Part shown: one piece after another, positions 1 through 5,589 of the stretch
Numbering within the stretch: the first letter of the stretch is position 1
How the letters are laid out: each line of letters opens with the position of its first letter
From: an uncultured delta proteobacterium
Lineage (GTDB): Bacteria > Myxococcota_A > Bradymonadia > REDH01
Assembly: GCA_903912275.1 (NCBI GenBank)
Contig: CAIWGR010000696.1
Location: 1-6,837, forward strand
DNA length: 6,837 bases
Direction: 5' to 3'
The notes under the pieces: generated by a model
What the model was told of the DNA's origin: nothing
The model's database searches: none
Seen by the model: the letters and a program-made list of their open reading frames with translations, nothing else
Position numbers and translations under genes: made by a program

Positions 1-1
1 C

Positions 2-130
2 CACGCCTTCAGCATGAGCCGCGATTCCGGCGCCACCTGGATCTACTGCGACCGCAACGCAGGTTTCGGCTCCGATGGATACGCCGACGGCTACCAGACC
101 GCGAACGCCGGTTCGCTCCTCGTACGATAA
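2..130 (+). CDS. C-terminal fragment of an unidentified protein with an Asp-box-like motif (5' end outside window)
   Basis: An open frame enters at the window edge and ends at TAA 128-130, giving 42 residues. Nearly every codon ends in C or G, the same bias as the clear genes downstream, so I take it as real coding sequence. The fragment contains SRDSGATW, which fits the Asp-box (BNR) pattern S-x-D-x-G-x-T-W found in sialidase-like and other beta-propeller proteins. It ends in a Gly/Ala/Asp-rich tail with several Tyr and one Cys. One motif in 42 residues is not enough to assign a function, because the pattern is short and could occur by chance. No signal peptide or start can be seen. The gene runs the same way as the lipoprotein gene at 371 but is separated from it by 240 bp, so co-transcription is not evident. 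Confidence 0.55.
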   Translation, partial: HAFSMSRDSGATWIYCDRNAGFGSDGYADGYQTANAGSLLVR

Positions 131-370
131 GCCAACAGGCAGCAGACCCCGCTGCGCCGTTCACGCCTGGGGACCTGCGCGGGAGGCTGCCTTCGAACAC
201 TCCGAGCTCCGACAGTCGGGGCACGCGTGCTGATGGAAACCGCGAGGATCTCGCCTGGCTCCGTCACGGCGGGAGACCCTCCCTTCGTGACAATTCGGAG
301 ACATCGCACCCGACTGCTGCTACCTTCGGCGCTCCGGTGACTCCCTCCCTTGCACCCAGCAGCGGCCCCC
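131..370. other. Intergenic region upstream of the PHP lipoprotein gene
   Basis: This stretch of 240 bp has no convincing coding frame. The minus-strand frames that cross it (9-224 and 91-582) run into genuine plus-strand coding sequence and encode low-complexity Arg/Ser/Ala-rich strings. The region holds the hairpin at 263-291. I found no good sigma-70 promoter: GTGACA (287-292) and TACCTT (321-326) are 28 bp apart, too far to work together. I see no tRNA, repeat array or mobile-element end. Confidence 0.6.
263..291. repeat. Imperfect inverted repeat / strong hairpin
   Basis: The outer arms GTCACG (263-268) and CGTGAC (286-291) are perfect reverse complements. The inner arms GGGAG (271-275) and CTCCC (279-283) are also perfect and enclose a 3-nt loop ACC. 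Between them lie a G-U wobble (269/285) and one C/T mismatch (270/284), so 12 of 13 positions can pair. No T-run follows on either strand (the plus strand continues AATTCGG), so it is not a canonical intrinsic terminator. It could be a terminator lacking a U-tract for the upstream gene, an RNA structure in the lipoprotein leader, or an operator. Only the pairing itself is certain. Confidence 0.55.
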
Positions 371-1891
371 ATGCGCAGGCTCCTTCCGAATCTCCTCCTC
401 AGCGCGCCGCTGCTCGCCCTCTGCCTAGCTGGATGCAGCAGCGACAAGAGCGCAGCGGTCGTTAGCGACACCAGCGCGGATGGCTCTGCGGCGACCGATA
501 GCGGCTCCGGCGAAGGGAGCGGCGCCGGCGACACCGGCAGCAGTGGCAGCGCAGACGACACCACTGCAGACGCCGACACCACACTCCCCGTCTACGAGCG
601 CCAGTATCCACTTTCCGAGACCTTCCCCGCGCCCGCCGGCAAGCGCTGGCGCCGCTCCATCGTCCACCTCCACTCCAGCCACTCGCACGATGCCTGCGAT
701 GGCAACCCCCGCGTTGACGGCCAGTACAACCTCCCCTGCATCGCCAGCCTCCGCGCGGCGCTCTGCAAGACCCGCATCGACGTCGCCAACCTCACCGACC
801 ACCCCGACCTCTTCGCAGAGACGCCCTGGCCCGACACGCTCCTCTTCGATCCGGCCACGGACGAGCTCATCACCGAGGCCGATGGTCGCCGCTACAACCA
901 GATGCATTGTCCGGATGGCTTCGTGGTCACCATCACCGCTGGCATGGAGTCGGCGCTCATGCCCATCCAGTTCCGCGGCCCCCTCTCCGAAGATGTCGCC
1001 GAAAACCAGATCCTGCTCAGCGGCAGCGACGGCGTCGCCATGACCCGTTTCCGCGACGCCGGCGCCCTCGCCTGGGTCGCCCACACCGAGTCGAAGACCC
1101 TCGACGAGCTCAACGACCTCAACGTCGGCGGCCTCGAAATCTACAACCTCCACGCCAACATCGACCCCAAGATCCGCCCGCTCCTCGGCCTCGACCCCTT
1201 CGGCTTTGCGGGCTCCGTCTTCCCCTTCATCGGCGGCGGCACCCGCGCCAACGCCGACTTCGCCCTCCTCGGCTTTCTCGCCCCAAACCAGAACGCGCTC
1301 GACAAGTGGGCGACCGTCAACATGACCCGCCTCGTTGTCGGAACAGGCGGCACCGACGCGCACGAGAACACGCTCCCGCAGATTGCCACCGACGGGGAGC
1401 GCATGGACAGCTACCGCCGGATGATCGGCTGGTTCGCGAACTACGTCCTGGCAGACAACGACTCCTTCGATGCCTACCGCACTGCGCTCGCTGCGGGCCG
1501 CAGCTTCCTCGGTTTCGACACCCTTGGCAGCCCCGCTGGCTTCGATGCAGCCGCCTTCGACGCGTCCGGCACCCGCTTCGAGATGGGCTCCTCCTTCCTC
1601 CCGACGGAGGGCGCCTCCATCCGGGCAACCGTACCGCAGATCAGCACCCCCGAAGGCGGCGACGCTCCAACGCGCACCCTGCTGTTTCGCTCCACAGGCA
1701 CCACCTGGGAACAGGTCGCAGAGAGCGGAACCGGCGAGAGCCGCTTCCCCATCACGACCCCGGGCATCTACCGTGTCGAGGTCCGCATGACGCCCTCCCA
1801 CCTCCTCCCCTTCCTCGAGCGGCTCGGCCGCCTCGCGAACAACGAACTGCCCTGGATTTACAGCAACCCCTTCCGGCTCGTCGCGCCCTAA
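371..1891 (+). CDS. Exported lipoprotein with a PHP-superfamily metal-dependent hydrolase domain
   Basis: The 506-residue product starts with a lipoprotein signal peptide: MRR, a hydrophobic stretch, and lipobox LAGC with the acylated Cys at 22. Residues 28-72 are a Ser/Asp/Gly/Thr-rich linker that probably spans away from a membrane. The PHP-like domain (about 95-380) shows HLHSSHSHD (His99, 101, 104, 106), LTDH (142-144), GME (Glu193), AH (His238) and TDAHEN (328-333). These are the kinds of His/Asp/Glu clusters that bind two or three metals in PHP phosphoesterases. A C-terminal beta-rich region (about 385-506) resembles the accessory domain often found after such PHP domains. The substrate is unknown; a phosphoester is the family expectation. 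I chose ATG 371 over the in-frame TTG 350 because it gives a classical signal peptide, although neither start has a clear ribosome site. The gene converges on the HD-GYP gene with only 3 nt between stop codons. It is probably functionally separate from the signalling cluster. Confidence 0.85.
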   Translation: MRRLLPNLLLSAPLLALCLAGCSSDKSAAVVSDTSADGSAATDSGSGEGSGAGDTGSSGSADDTTADADTTLPVYERQYPLSETFPAPAGKRWRRSIVHLHSSHSHDACDGNPRVDGQYNLPCIASLRAALCKTRIDVANLTDHPDLFAETPWPDTLLFDPATDELITEADGRRYNQMHCPDGFVVTITAGMESALMPIQFRGPLSEDVAENQILLSGSDGVAMTRFRDAGALAWVAHTESKTLDELNDLNVGGLEIYNLHANIDPKIRPLLGLDPFGFAGSVFPFIGGGTRANADFALLGFLAPNQNALDKWATVNMTRLVVGTGGTDAHENTLPQIATDGERMDSYRRMIGWFANYVLADNDSFDAYRTALAAGRSFLGFDTLGSPAGFDAAAFDASGTRFEMGSSFLPTEGASIRATVPQISTPEGGDAPTRTLLFRSTGTTWEQVAESGTGESRFPITTPGIYRVEVRMTPSHLLPFLERLGRLANNELPWIYSNPFRLVAP

Positions 1892-1894
1892 CGC

Positions 1895-2965
1895 TCACGC
1901 ATCCTTGATGAACGCGGCGATCTGACGCAGCTCAGGCTCCGCTCGAACCGCGGCCTCCACCAGCCGTGGGTCGAACGCAGAGCCGGCCTCCAATCGGAGC
2001 TGCGATATCGCCTCATCCCACGCGAGACGAGCGCGATAACTCCTGCGCGCCGTCATCGCGTCGAGCGCATCGGCGATGGCCGCAACGCGCCCCTCCAGCG
2101 GAATCTCCTCGCCCTGCAACCCGCGCGGATAGCCACGCCCATCCCAACGCTCGTGATGCGACCGCGCCATGCGAACCGCCGAGTCGTCGCCGAGCGCGCC
2201 GCCTCGCGCGAGCAGCTTCGCCCCAGCCTCGCAGTGACCGCGCATCCGCGCTACCTCCGCCTCCGACCAGACCCCGGCCTCCGACCTGAGTGCCCCGACC
2301 ATCTCGATCATGCCAATGTCGTGCCACGGTGACGCTCTGCGAATCGCCTCAACCTCCGTCGGCGTGCACCCTGCCGACGCAGCGATGGTGACAGCATACC
2401 GTGCGAACCGATCGCCATGCATCGAGCCGCTCTCCACGCCACCCTCAATGCCACTCGCCACCGACAGCGCGTGCGCCTCATAGACCGTCCGCTGCGACGC
2501 CATCGCGCTCGCAAGCTGCTCCTCCTTGCTACGAGAGGCAAACCACTGGCCCGAACCCGTCGCACCACCGCTCCGGAGCGCAGACCGCAGCCCACGCAGC
2601 TCCGACGACTTGCGCATCGCGATCTCGACGGTGCAGATCAGCAGCGACGGCTCGAACGGCTTGATCACCAACCCATGGATTCCGCTGCGCACAAGCTGCT
2701 CCAGCACCTCCAACTCGCTCTCCGCGGTCATCATCACCACGGGCGGCGCATCGAGGTCGTCGCGAAGCGCCGCAACCAGCACATCGCCGTCTTGCCCCTT
2801 CATGCGCAGGTCGCTCACCACCACATCCAGCAGGTTCGAGCCGATGAAGGCCAGCGCGCTCGCCACATCTCCAAGAACTGTAACCGCATGACCCCTGCGA
2901 CGCAGCAGAAGCGCCACCAGATCTGCGACCAGCTTGTCATTGTCGACGACCAGTATCCTACCCAC
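1895..2965 (-). CDS. Response regulator with receiver and HD-GYP domains (RpfG-like cyclic-di-GMP phosphodiesterase, one active-site change)
   Basis: The 356-residue protein has an N-terminal receiver (about 1-118): acidic pocket Asp8/Asp10, phospho-Asp52 in SDLRM, Thr80, and Lys102 in IKPF. A linker of about 40 residues leads to an HD-GYP domain (about 155-345). Metal-ligand residues are present: His183, HD 215-216, His244, His270-His271 in HHERWDGRGYP, and Asp299. The GYP triad is intact. HD-GYP domains hydrolyse cyclic-di-GMP, here presumably under receiver control as in RpfG. Two departures from consensus are visible: HDIGK reads HDIGM (Lys to Met219), and the usual D-x-x-T-G before the first His is degenerate (Val177, Gly180). 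Activity may therefore be altered. I chose GTG 2965 because AAGGGAG lies 8 nt upstream and the receiver begins at once. The in-frame ATG 3070 would add 35 residues unlike a receiver, lacks a ribosome site, and lies upstream of the likely promoter. The gene is divergent from the kinase pair. Confidence 0.88.
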   Translation of the reverse strand: MGRILVVDNDKLVADLVALLLRRRGHAVTVLGDVASALAFIGSNLLDVVVSDLRMKGQDGDVLVAALRDDLDAPPVVMMTAESELEVLEQLVRSGIHGLVIKPFEPSLLICTVEIAMRKSSELRGLRSALRSGGATGSGQWFASRSKEEQLASAMASQRTVYEAHALSVASGIEGGVESGSMHGDRFARYAVTIAASAGCTPTEVEAIRRASPWHDIGMIEMVGALRSEAGVWSEAEVARMRGHCEAGAKLLARGGALGDDSAVRMARSHHERWDGRGYPRGLQGEEIPLEGRVAAIADALDAMTARRSYRARLAWDEAISQLRLEAGSAFDPRLVEAAVRAEPELRQIAAFIKDA

Positions 2966-3002
2966 GCCCGCCGCTCCCTTGCTCGCACAACCGCGTCTCG
3001 AA

Positions 3003-3020
3003 GGTGGCAATCGTACCACC
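3003..3020. promoter_or_regulatory. Palindromic operator-like site over the minus-strand -10 region
   Basis: The sequence GGTGGCA-ATCG-TACCACC has 7-nt arms matching at 6 of 7 positions around a 4-nt centre. It overlaps the proposed -10 hexamer of the HD-GYP gene (3010-3015), a position suited to a repressor. A third half-site-like copy, GGTGTTA, lies at 3088-3094 in front of the opposite gene. The symmetry is seen directly; the operator role is inferred from placement. Confidence 0.35.
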
Positions 3021-3038
3021 AGATTTCGGATCGGCCAA
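3010..3038 (-). promoter_or_regulatory. Candidate sigma-70 promoter for the HD-GYP response regulator
   Basis: Read on the minus strand, TTGGCC (plus 3033-3038) and TACGAT (plus 3010-3015) each match 4 of 6 consensus bases of the -35 and -10 boxes, with an ideal 17-bp spacer. Transcription would start near 3003, leaving a leader of about 37 nt before GTG 2965, enough to hold the AAGGGAG ribosome site. This supports GTG 2965 over ATG 3070 as the start. The match quality is ordinary for a GC-rich genome, so this is a candidate only. Confidence 0.35.
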
Positions 3039-3101
3039 ACACCCAAAAGCGCTCGTTGACACTCAGCCATTTTTGTCGCAAGTCGGGGGTGTTACGATCT
3101 T

Positions 3102-3106
3102 GGGAG
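3102..3106 (+). promoter_or_regulatory. Ribosome binding site of the receiver-kinase gene
   Basis: GGGAG sits 7 nt before ATG 3114. The next in-frame ATG (3144) has no comparable purine run, so this site decides the start of the receiver-histidine kinase. Confidence 0.6.
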
Positions 3107-3113
3107 CCCCTTC

Positions 3114-4334
3114 ATGCTCGACACAACCTCACTCCACGCTTCGATGCGCGATCTCGGTCTCGAACCGGTGATCTGCCGCCGCGTGCTGATCGTGGACGAC
3201 GAGCCTGCACTCGTCGAGACCCTCGAGGGGCTCCTCGAGGACCACTTCGACGTCATCACGGCCTCGGGAGGCAGAGATGCACTTCGCCAGCTCGAGGCCG
3301 GAGATATCGTCGACGTCATCGTCACAGACCAGCGCATGCCCGGCATGCTCGGCGTCGACTTCCTCGAAGAGGCCTCCAAGAGGCTCCCCGACACCATCCG
3401 CATGGTCGTGACGGCCTACGCCGACGTCGACCCCATCATCGACGCCATCAACCGCGGCGCGGCCTACCGCTTCCTCTCCAAGCCCTACAACGCCGACGAG
3501 CTCCGCGCAGCCATCACAGAGGGCATGCAGCTCAAGGCCGCACGCACCTCGCTCGCCCAGCTCATGGCCGCCCTCGAGACCCGCCGCAACGACATCGAGA
3601 CCGCGCTCGACGAGCTCCGCGCCGCCCAAGACCAGCTCGTCGCCGCAGAGCGCCTCACCACCTTGGGCAAGATGACAGCGGGCATTGCCCACGACATCCG
3701 CAACCAGCTTGCCGGCATGCGCGTCATGCTCTCGCTGCTTCAGGGTTCGGGTGCGGAGTCGGTGCTCCGCGAACCCGCAAAACGTGCCGTCGCCTCGCTC
3801 GACCACCTCTCCAAACTGGTGACCGAGGCACAGGAATTCGCCAAGGCCGACAGCGGCGCCCTGCAGCGCCTCCGCGTCGACCCACGCGAGCTCATCGCAG
3901 ACACCCTCGTCCTCTGGCGAGCTGAAAACACAGACGCCACGGAGGTCGAGGTCGAACTCGACGAGAGCCTTGTCTGGCTCACCGTCGACCCCCTCCGCGT
4001 CACCCAGGGCCTCCTGGTCCTGCTCCGCAACGCCGCGCGCGCAAATCGCGACGACGAAGCCGTCGCACTCCGTGTCGCCCGCAGCGGGGCAGCGCGTCAC
4101 GGTGTCACCCTCTCGGTCATCGACCGCGGCGACGGCATGGATGCGGATACACTGGCGCGCGCCCCCGAACCCTTCTTCTCCGCCTTCGACCCACCGTCGC
4201 TTGGGCTCGGACTAGAGGTCGCGCGGCTCGTCGCCACCTCGCACGGGGGAAGCCTCGAAATCACCTCTGCGCAGGGCCTCGGCACCACCGCCTCGCTCCT
4301 CCTCGCAGACGCGGATGGAGGCAACCATGGGTAG
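3114..4334 (+). CDS. Receiver-histidine kinase (response regulator with a kinase as output domain)
   Basis: The 406-residue soluble protein has no membrane segment. The receiver spans about 22-140: acidic pair Asp28-Asp29, phospho-Asp72 in TDQRMPG, Thr100, and Lys123 in SKPY. A charged helical stretch (about 141-180, probably coiled coil) leads to the dimerisation helix with the H box IAHDIRNQL, phospho-accepting His193. The ATP-binding domain follows: N box around Asn306 (LLRNAARA), G1 box DRGDGM (337-342), an F-box-like PEPFF, and G2 box GLGL (364-367). All residues needed for a working kinase and receiver appear present. A receiver placed before a kinase, with no sensor domain, suggests it takes phosphate or a conformational signal from another protein. 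This layout is known for Ralstonia PhcR and for many myxobacterial kinases. It is first of the plus-strand set, and the next gene overlaps its end by 8 nt. Confidence 0.9.
   Translation: MLDTTSLHASMRDLGLEPVICRRVLIVDDEPALVETLEGLLEDHFDVITASGGRDALRQLEAGDIVDVIVTDQRMPGMLGVDFLEEASKRLPDTIRMVVTAYADVDPIIDAINRGAAYRFLSKPYNADELRAAITEGMQLKAARTSLAQLMAALETRRNDIETALDELRAAQDQLVAAERLTTLGKMTAGIAHDIRNQLAGMRVMLSLLQGSGAESVLREPAKRAVASLDHLSKLVTEAQEFAKADSGALQRLRVDPRELIADTLVLWRAENTDATEVEVELDESLVWLTVDPLRVTQGLLVLLRNAARANRDDEAVALRVARSGAARHGVTLSVIDRGDGMDADTLARAPEPFFSAFDPPSLGLGLEVARLVATSHGGSLEITSAQGLGTTASLLLADADGGNHG
4317..4321 (+). promoter_or_regulatory. Ribosome binding site deciding the start of the second kinase-like gene
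   Basis: GGAGG lies 5 nt before ATG 4327, inside the last codons of the upstream gene. The in-frame ATG 4315 lacks such a site. The 8-nt overlap with the upstream stop (TAG 4332-4334) makes translational coupling likely. Confidence 0.7.
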
Positions 4335-5502
4335 CTCCTTCGCGGCCCAATCCGGCCTGCTTGACCGCTTCCGCGCGCCGCTCCGGGTCTGGGTTTCGCG
4401 CGCGCTCTCGGCCCATATGCCATCCCTTTCCGCCGCCCTGGGCGACGATGCCGAGGTGCACGCCCTCGTCGACGGCGCACTCCCGCCAAGCATTGGGCCA
4501 GCCGTCCTGCTCGCCGCGCCTTCCGACCTCGCCCCCTCCAACGAGCCCGCCCTGCGCGAGCTCGTTCAGGCCGCCGAGCCGGGACGCCTCGTGCTCTACG
4601 GCGGCGAGCAAGACAGAGCCGTCCTCCTCACCGCCATCAACCACTGGCGCGTCTTCCGGCTCATCCCCTCCATCACCGGGCTCCCGGCCGTCGTCGACGC
4701 CATCCAGAAGGCCCACGAGACCACCGAAATGGAGCTCGCGCTCGATTTCGGCATCCGCGACCTCGCCCAGCAGAACGAACACCTCGGACGCACCCTTGAG
4801 CGCCTGCAGCGCACCCGCGGGCAGCTCCTCCACGCAGAGCGGCTCACCACCCTCGGCCGGCTCACCACCGGCCTCGGCCAGGCCCTCGAATCCCATCGCG
4901 TCGCGACCGACGACCTCTCCGCCGCCAGCAAGCGAATCACGCTCGATGCCGAGCTCCTCGATGTCGTCGAGCGCACCCTCGAAGGCGGTCGCGCACTCGA
5001 CTCGCTCCTCAGCGACCTCCTCTACTTCGCCGAAAACCGCGAACGCCCGCTCCACCTCGCGCACCACGACGCCGACGCCATCGCCACCGCTGCGCTCCGC
5101 CTCGCCGAGGTCGACCCCATCTCCCGCAAGCGGAACCTCTCCATCTCCCTCCGCTCCGGCAGCTTCGTCTGCGTCGACCGCTACGCCATCTACCAGGTCC
5201 TCATCAACCTCCTCCGCAACGCCATGCAGGCGACCGCGGACGGCGGCACCATCGAACTCAGCACCCGTCTCGTCGACGGCGAAGTTGTCTTCGAGGTCAC
5301 CGACAACGGCTCCGGTATGTCGCCCGAAACGCAGGCACGCCTCTTCGAGCCCTTCTTCACCACCAAAGGCCGCGACGGACTCGGGCTCGGACTCCGCGTC
5401 TCACGCCTTACCGTCGAGCGCCACGGCGGACGCATGGAGTGCCAATCGGCGCTCGGCGCTGGGTCCACCTTCCGTCTCTTCCTGCCCATCAGCGCCCACT
5501 GA
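4327..5502 (+). CDS. Pseudo-receiver/pseudo-histidine kinase, degenerate tandem paralogue of the upstream kinase
   Basis: The 391-residue protein aligns without gaps, at a constant offset of 8 residues, to the upstream kinase from about residue 60 to the N box. Shared landmarks are TAIN/DAIN, AERLTTLG and LLRNA. Functional positions differ. The receiver phospho-Asp72 corresponds to Ala64, Thr100 to Gly92, Lys123 to Ser115, and the phospho-accepting His193 to Gln185 (TGLGQALES). The acidic pair at the receiver start is not recognisable. The ATP-binding domain (about 285-388) is well kept: Asn298 in INLLRNAMQA, DNGSGM (326-331), FEPFFTTK and GLGLGL (351-356). So it can probably bind ATP but not autophosphorylate at the normal site. 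His169 and His190 lie nearby but are out of register. It may phosphorylate or allosterically control the upstream kinase as a heterodimer partner; this is inference. ATG 4327 is preferred for its GGAGG site. Confidence 0.88.
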   Translation: MGSSFAAQSGLLDRFRAPLRVWVSRALSAHMPSLSAALGDDAEVHALVDGALPPSIGPAVLLAAPSDLAPSNEPALRELVQAAEPGRLVLYGGEQDRAVLLTAINHWRVFRLIPSITGLPAVVDAIQKAHETTEMELALDFGIRDLAQQNEHLGRTLERLQRTRGQLLHAERLTTLGRLTTGLGQALESHRVATDDLSAASKRITLDAELLDVVERTLEGGRALDSLLSDLLYFAENRERPLHLAHHDADAIATAALRLAEVDPISRKRNLSISLRSGSFVCVDRYAIYQVLINLLRNAMQATADGGTIELSTRLVDGEVVFEVTDNGSGMSPETQARLFEPFFTTKGRDGLGLGLRVSRLTVERHGGRMECQSALGAGSTFRLFLPISAH

Positions 5503-5526
5503 CCGACGGCCCGCGCCGAACGGTCA
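5500..5526 (+). terminator. Hairpin over the stop codon of the kinase pair, possible transcript end
   Basis: TGACCG (5500-5505, including stop TGA) pairs perfectly with CGGTCA (5521-5526). Inside, CGGC (5507-5510) pairs with GCCG (5515-5518) around a 4-nt loop, with a 1-by-2 internal loop of A residues. Ten base pairs are possible. AAAACTT rather than a T-run follows, so it is not a textbook intrinsic terminator. It may stabilise the 3' end or attenuate read-through into the methyltransferase gene. Confidence 0.35.
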
Positions 5527-5576
5527 AAACTTGGGGTCCCCTACGCGCATCGCCTAGTCTGCTCAGGCTCACACCC

Positions 5577-5582
5577 GAGGGG
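5577..5582 (+). promoter_or_regulatory. Ribosome binding site of the PilZ-methyltransferase gene
   Basis: GAGGGG lies 7 nt before ATG 5590 and sets this start ahead of the in-frame ATG at 5641. Five of its bases could pair with CCCCT at 5538-5542, but such masking is speculative. Confidence 0.6.
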
Positions 5583-5589
5583 TCCGCAG

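Noticed and set aside
139..155. GCAGC/GCTGC hairpin just after the first stop codon as a terminator
   Set aside because: The stem is 5 bp with a 7-nt loop and no T-run, too weak to call.
350..370. TTG 350 as the start of the PHP lipoprotein
   Set aside because: It adds seven residues before a classical MRR signal-peptide start and has no ribosome site to justify it.
425..1801. Minus-strand open frame of 458 codons opposite the PHP lipoprotein gene
   Set aside because: The plus strand has a lipobox signal peptide and ordered PHP metal motifs. The minus frame encodes a Gly/Ala/Glu/Val-rich string without motifs, as expected opposite C-ending codons in GC-rich DNA.
3056..3061. Exact TTGACA as a -35 box for the receiver-kinase gene
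   Set aside because: At 16-18 bp spacing the -10 positions read GCAAGT, CAAGTC or AAGTCG, none acceptable. TACGAT at 3093 is 31 bp away and would place the start over the ribosome site.
2966..3070. ATG 3070 as the start of the HD-GYP regulator
   Set aside because: The extra 35 residues do not belong to a receiver, no ribosome site precedes ATG 3070, and the plausible promoter and AAGGGAG site lie downstream of it.
2417..3925. Plus-strand open frame of 502 codons crossing the HD-GYP gene, the intergenic region and the kinase start
   Set aside because: It encodes Arg/His/Pro-rich low-complexity sequence and contradicts two well-supported domain proteins and the promoter region between them.
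4261..5067. Minus-strand open frame of 268 codons opposite the kinase genes
   Set aside because: Glu/Gly/Val-rich mirror of C-ending codons with no recognisable domain or ribosome site.
5533..5541. GGGG-T-CCCC palindrome before the PilZ-methyltransferase gene
   Set aside because: Arms of only 4 nt around a single base are easily produced by chance at this GC content, and the symmetry does not extend outward.
4361..5557. Plus-strand open frame of 398 codons overlapping the second kinase gene
   Set aside because: It encodes a Ser/Pro/Ala/Arg-rich sequence without motifs. The other frame has clear ATP-binding boxes and a GGAGG start site.
5531..5560. TTGGGG (5531-5536) and TAGTCT (5555-5560) as a promoter for the PilZ-methyltransferase gene
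   Set aside because: Only 3 of 6 matches in each box with an 18-bp spacer, which is too weak in GC-rich DNA. A promoter here remains possible but is not supported.
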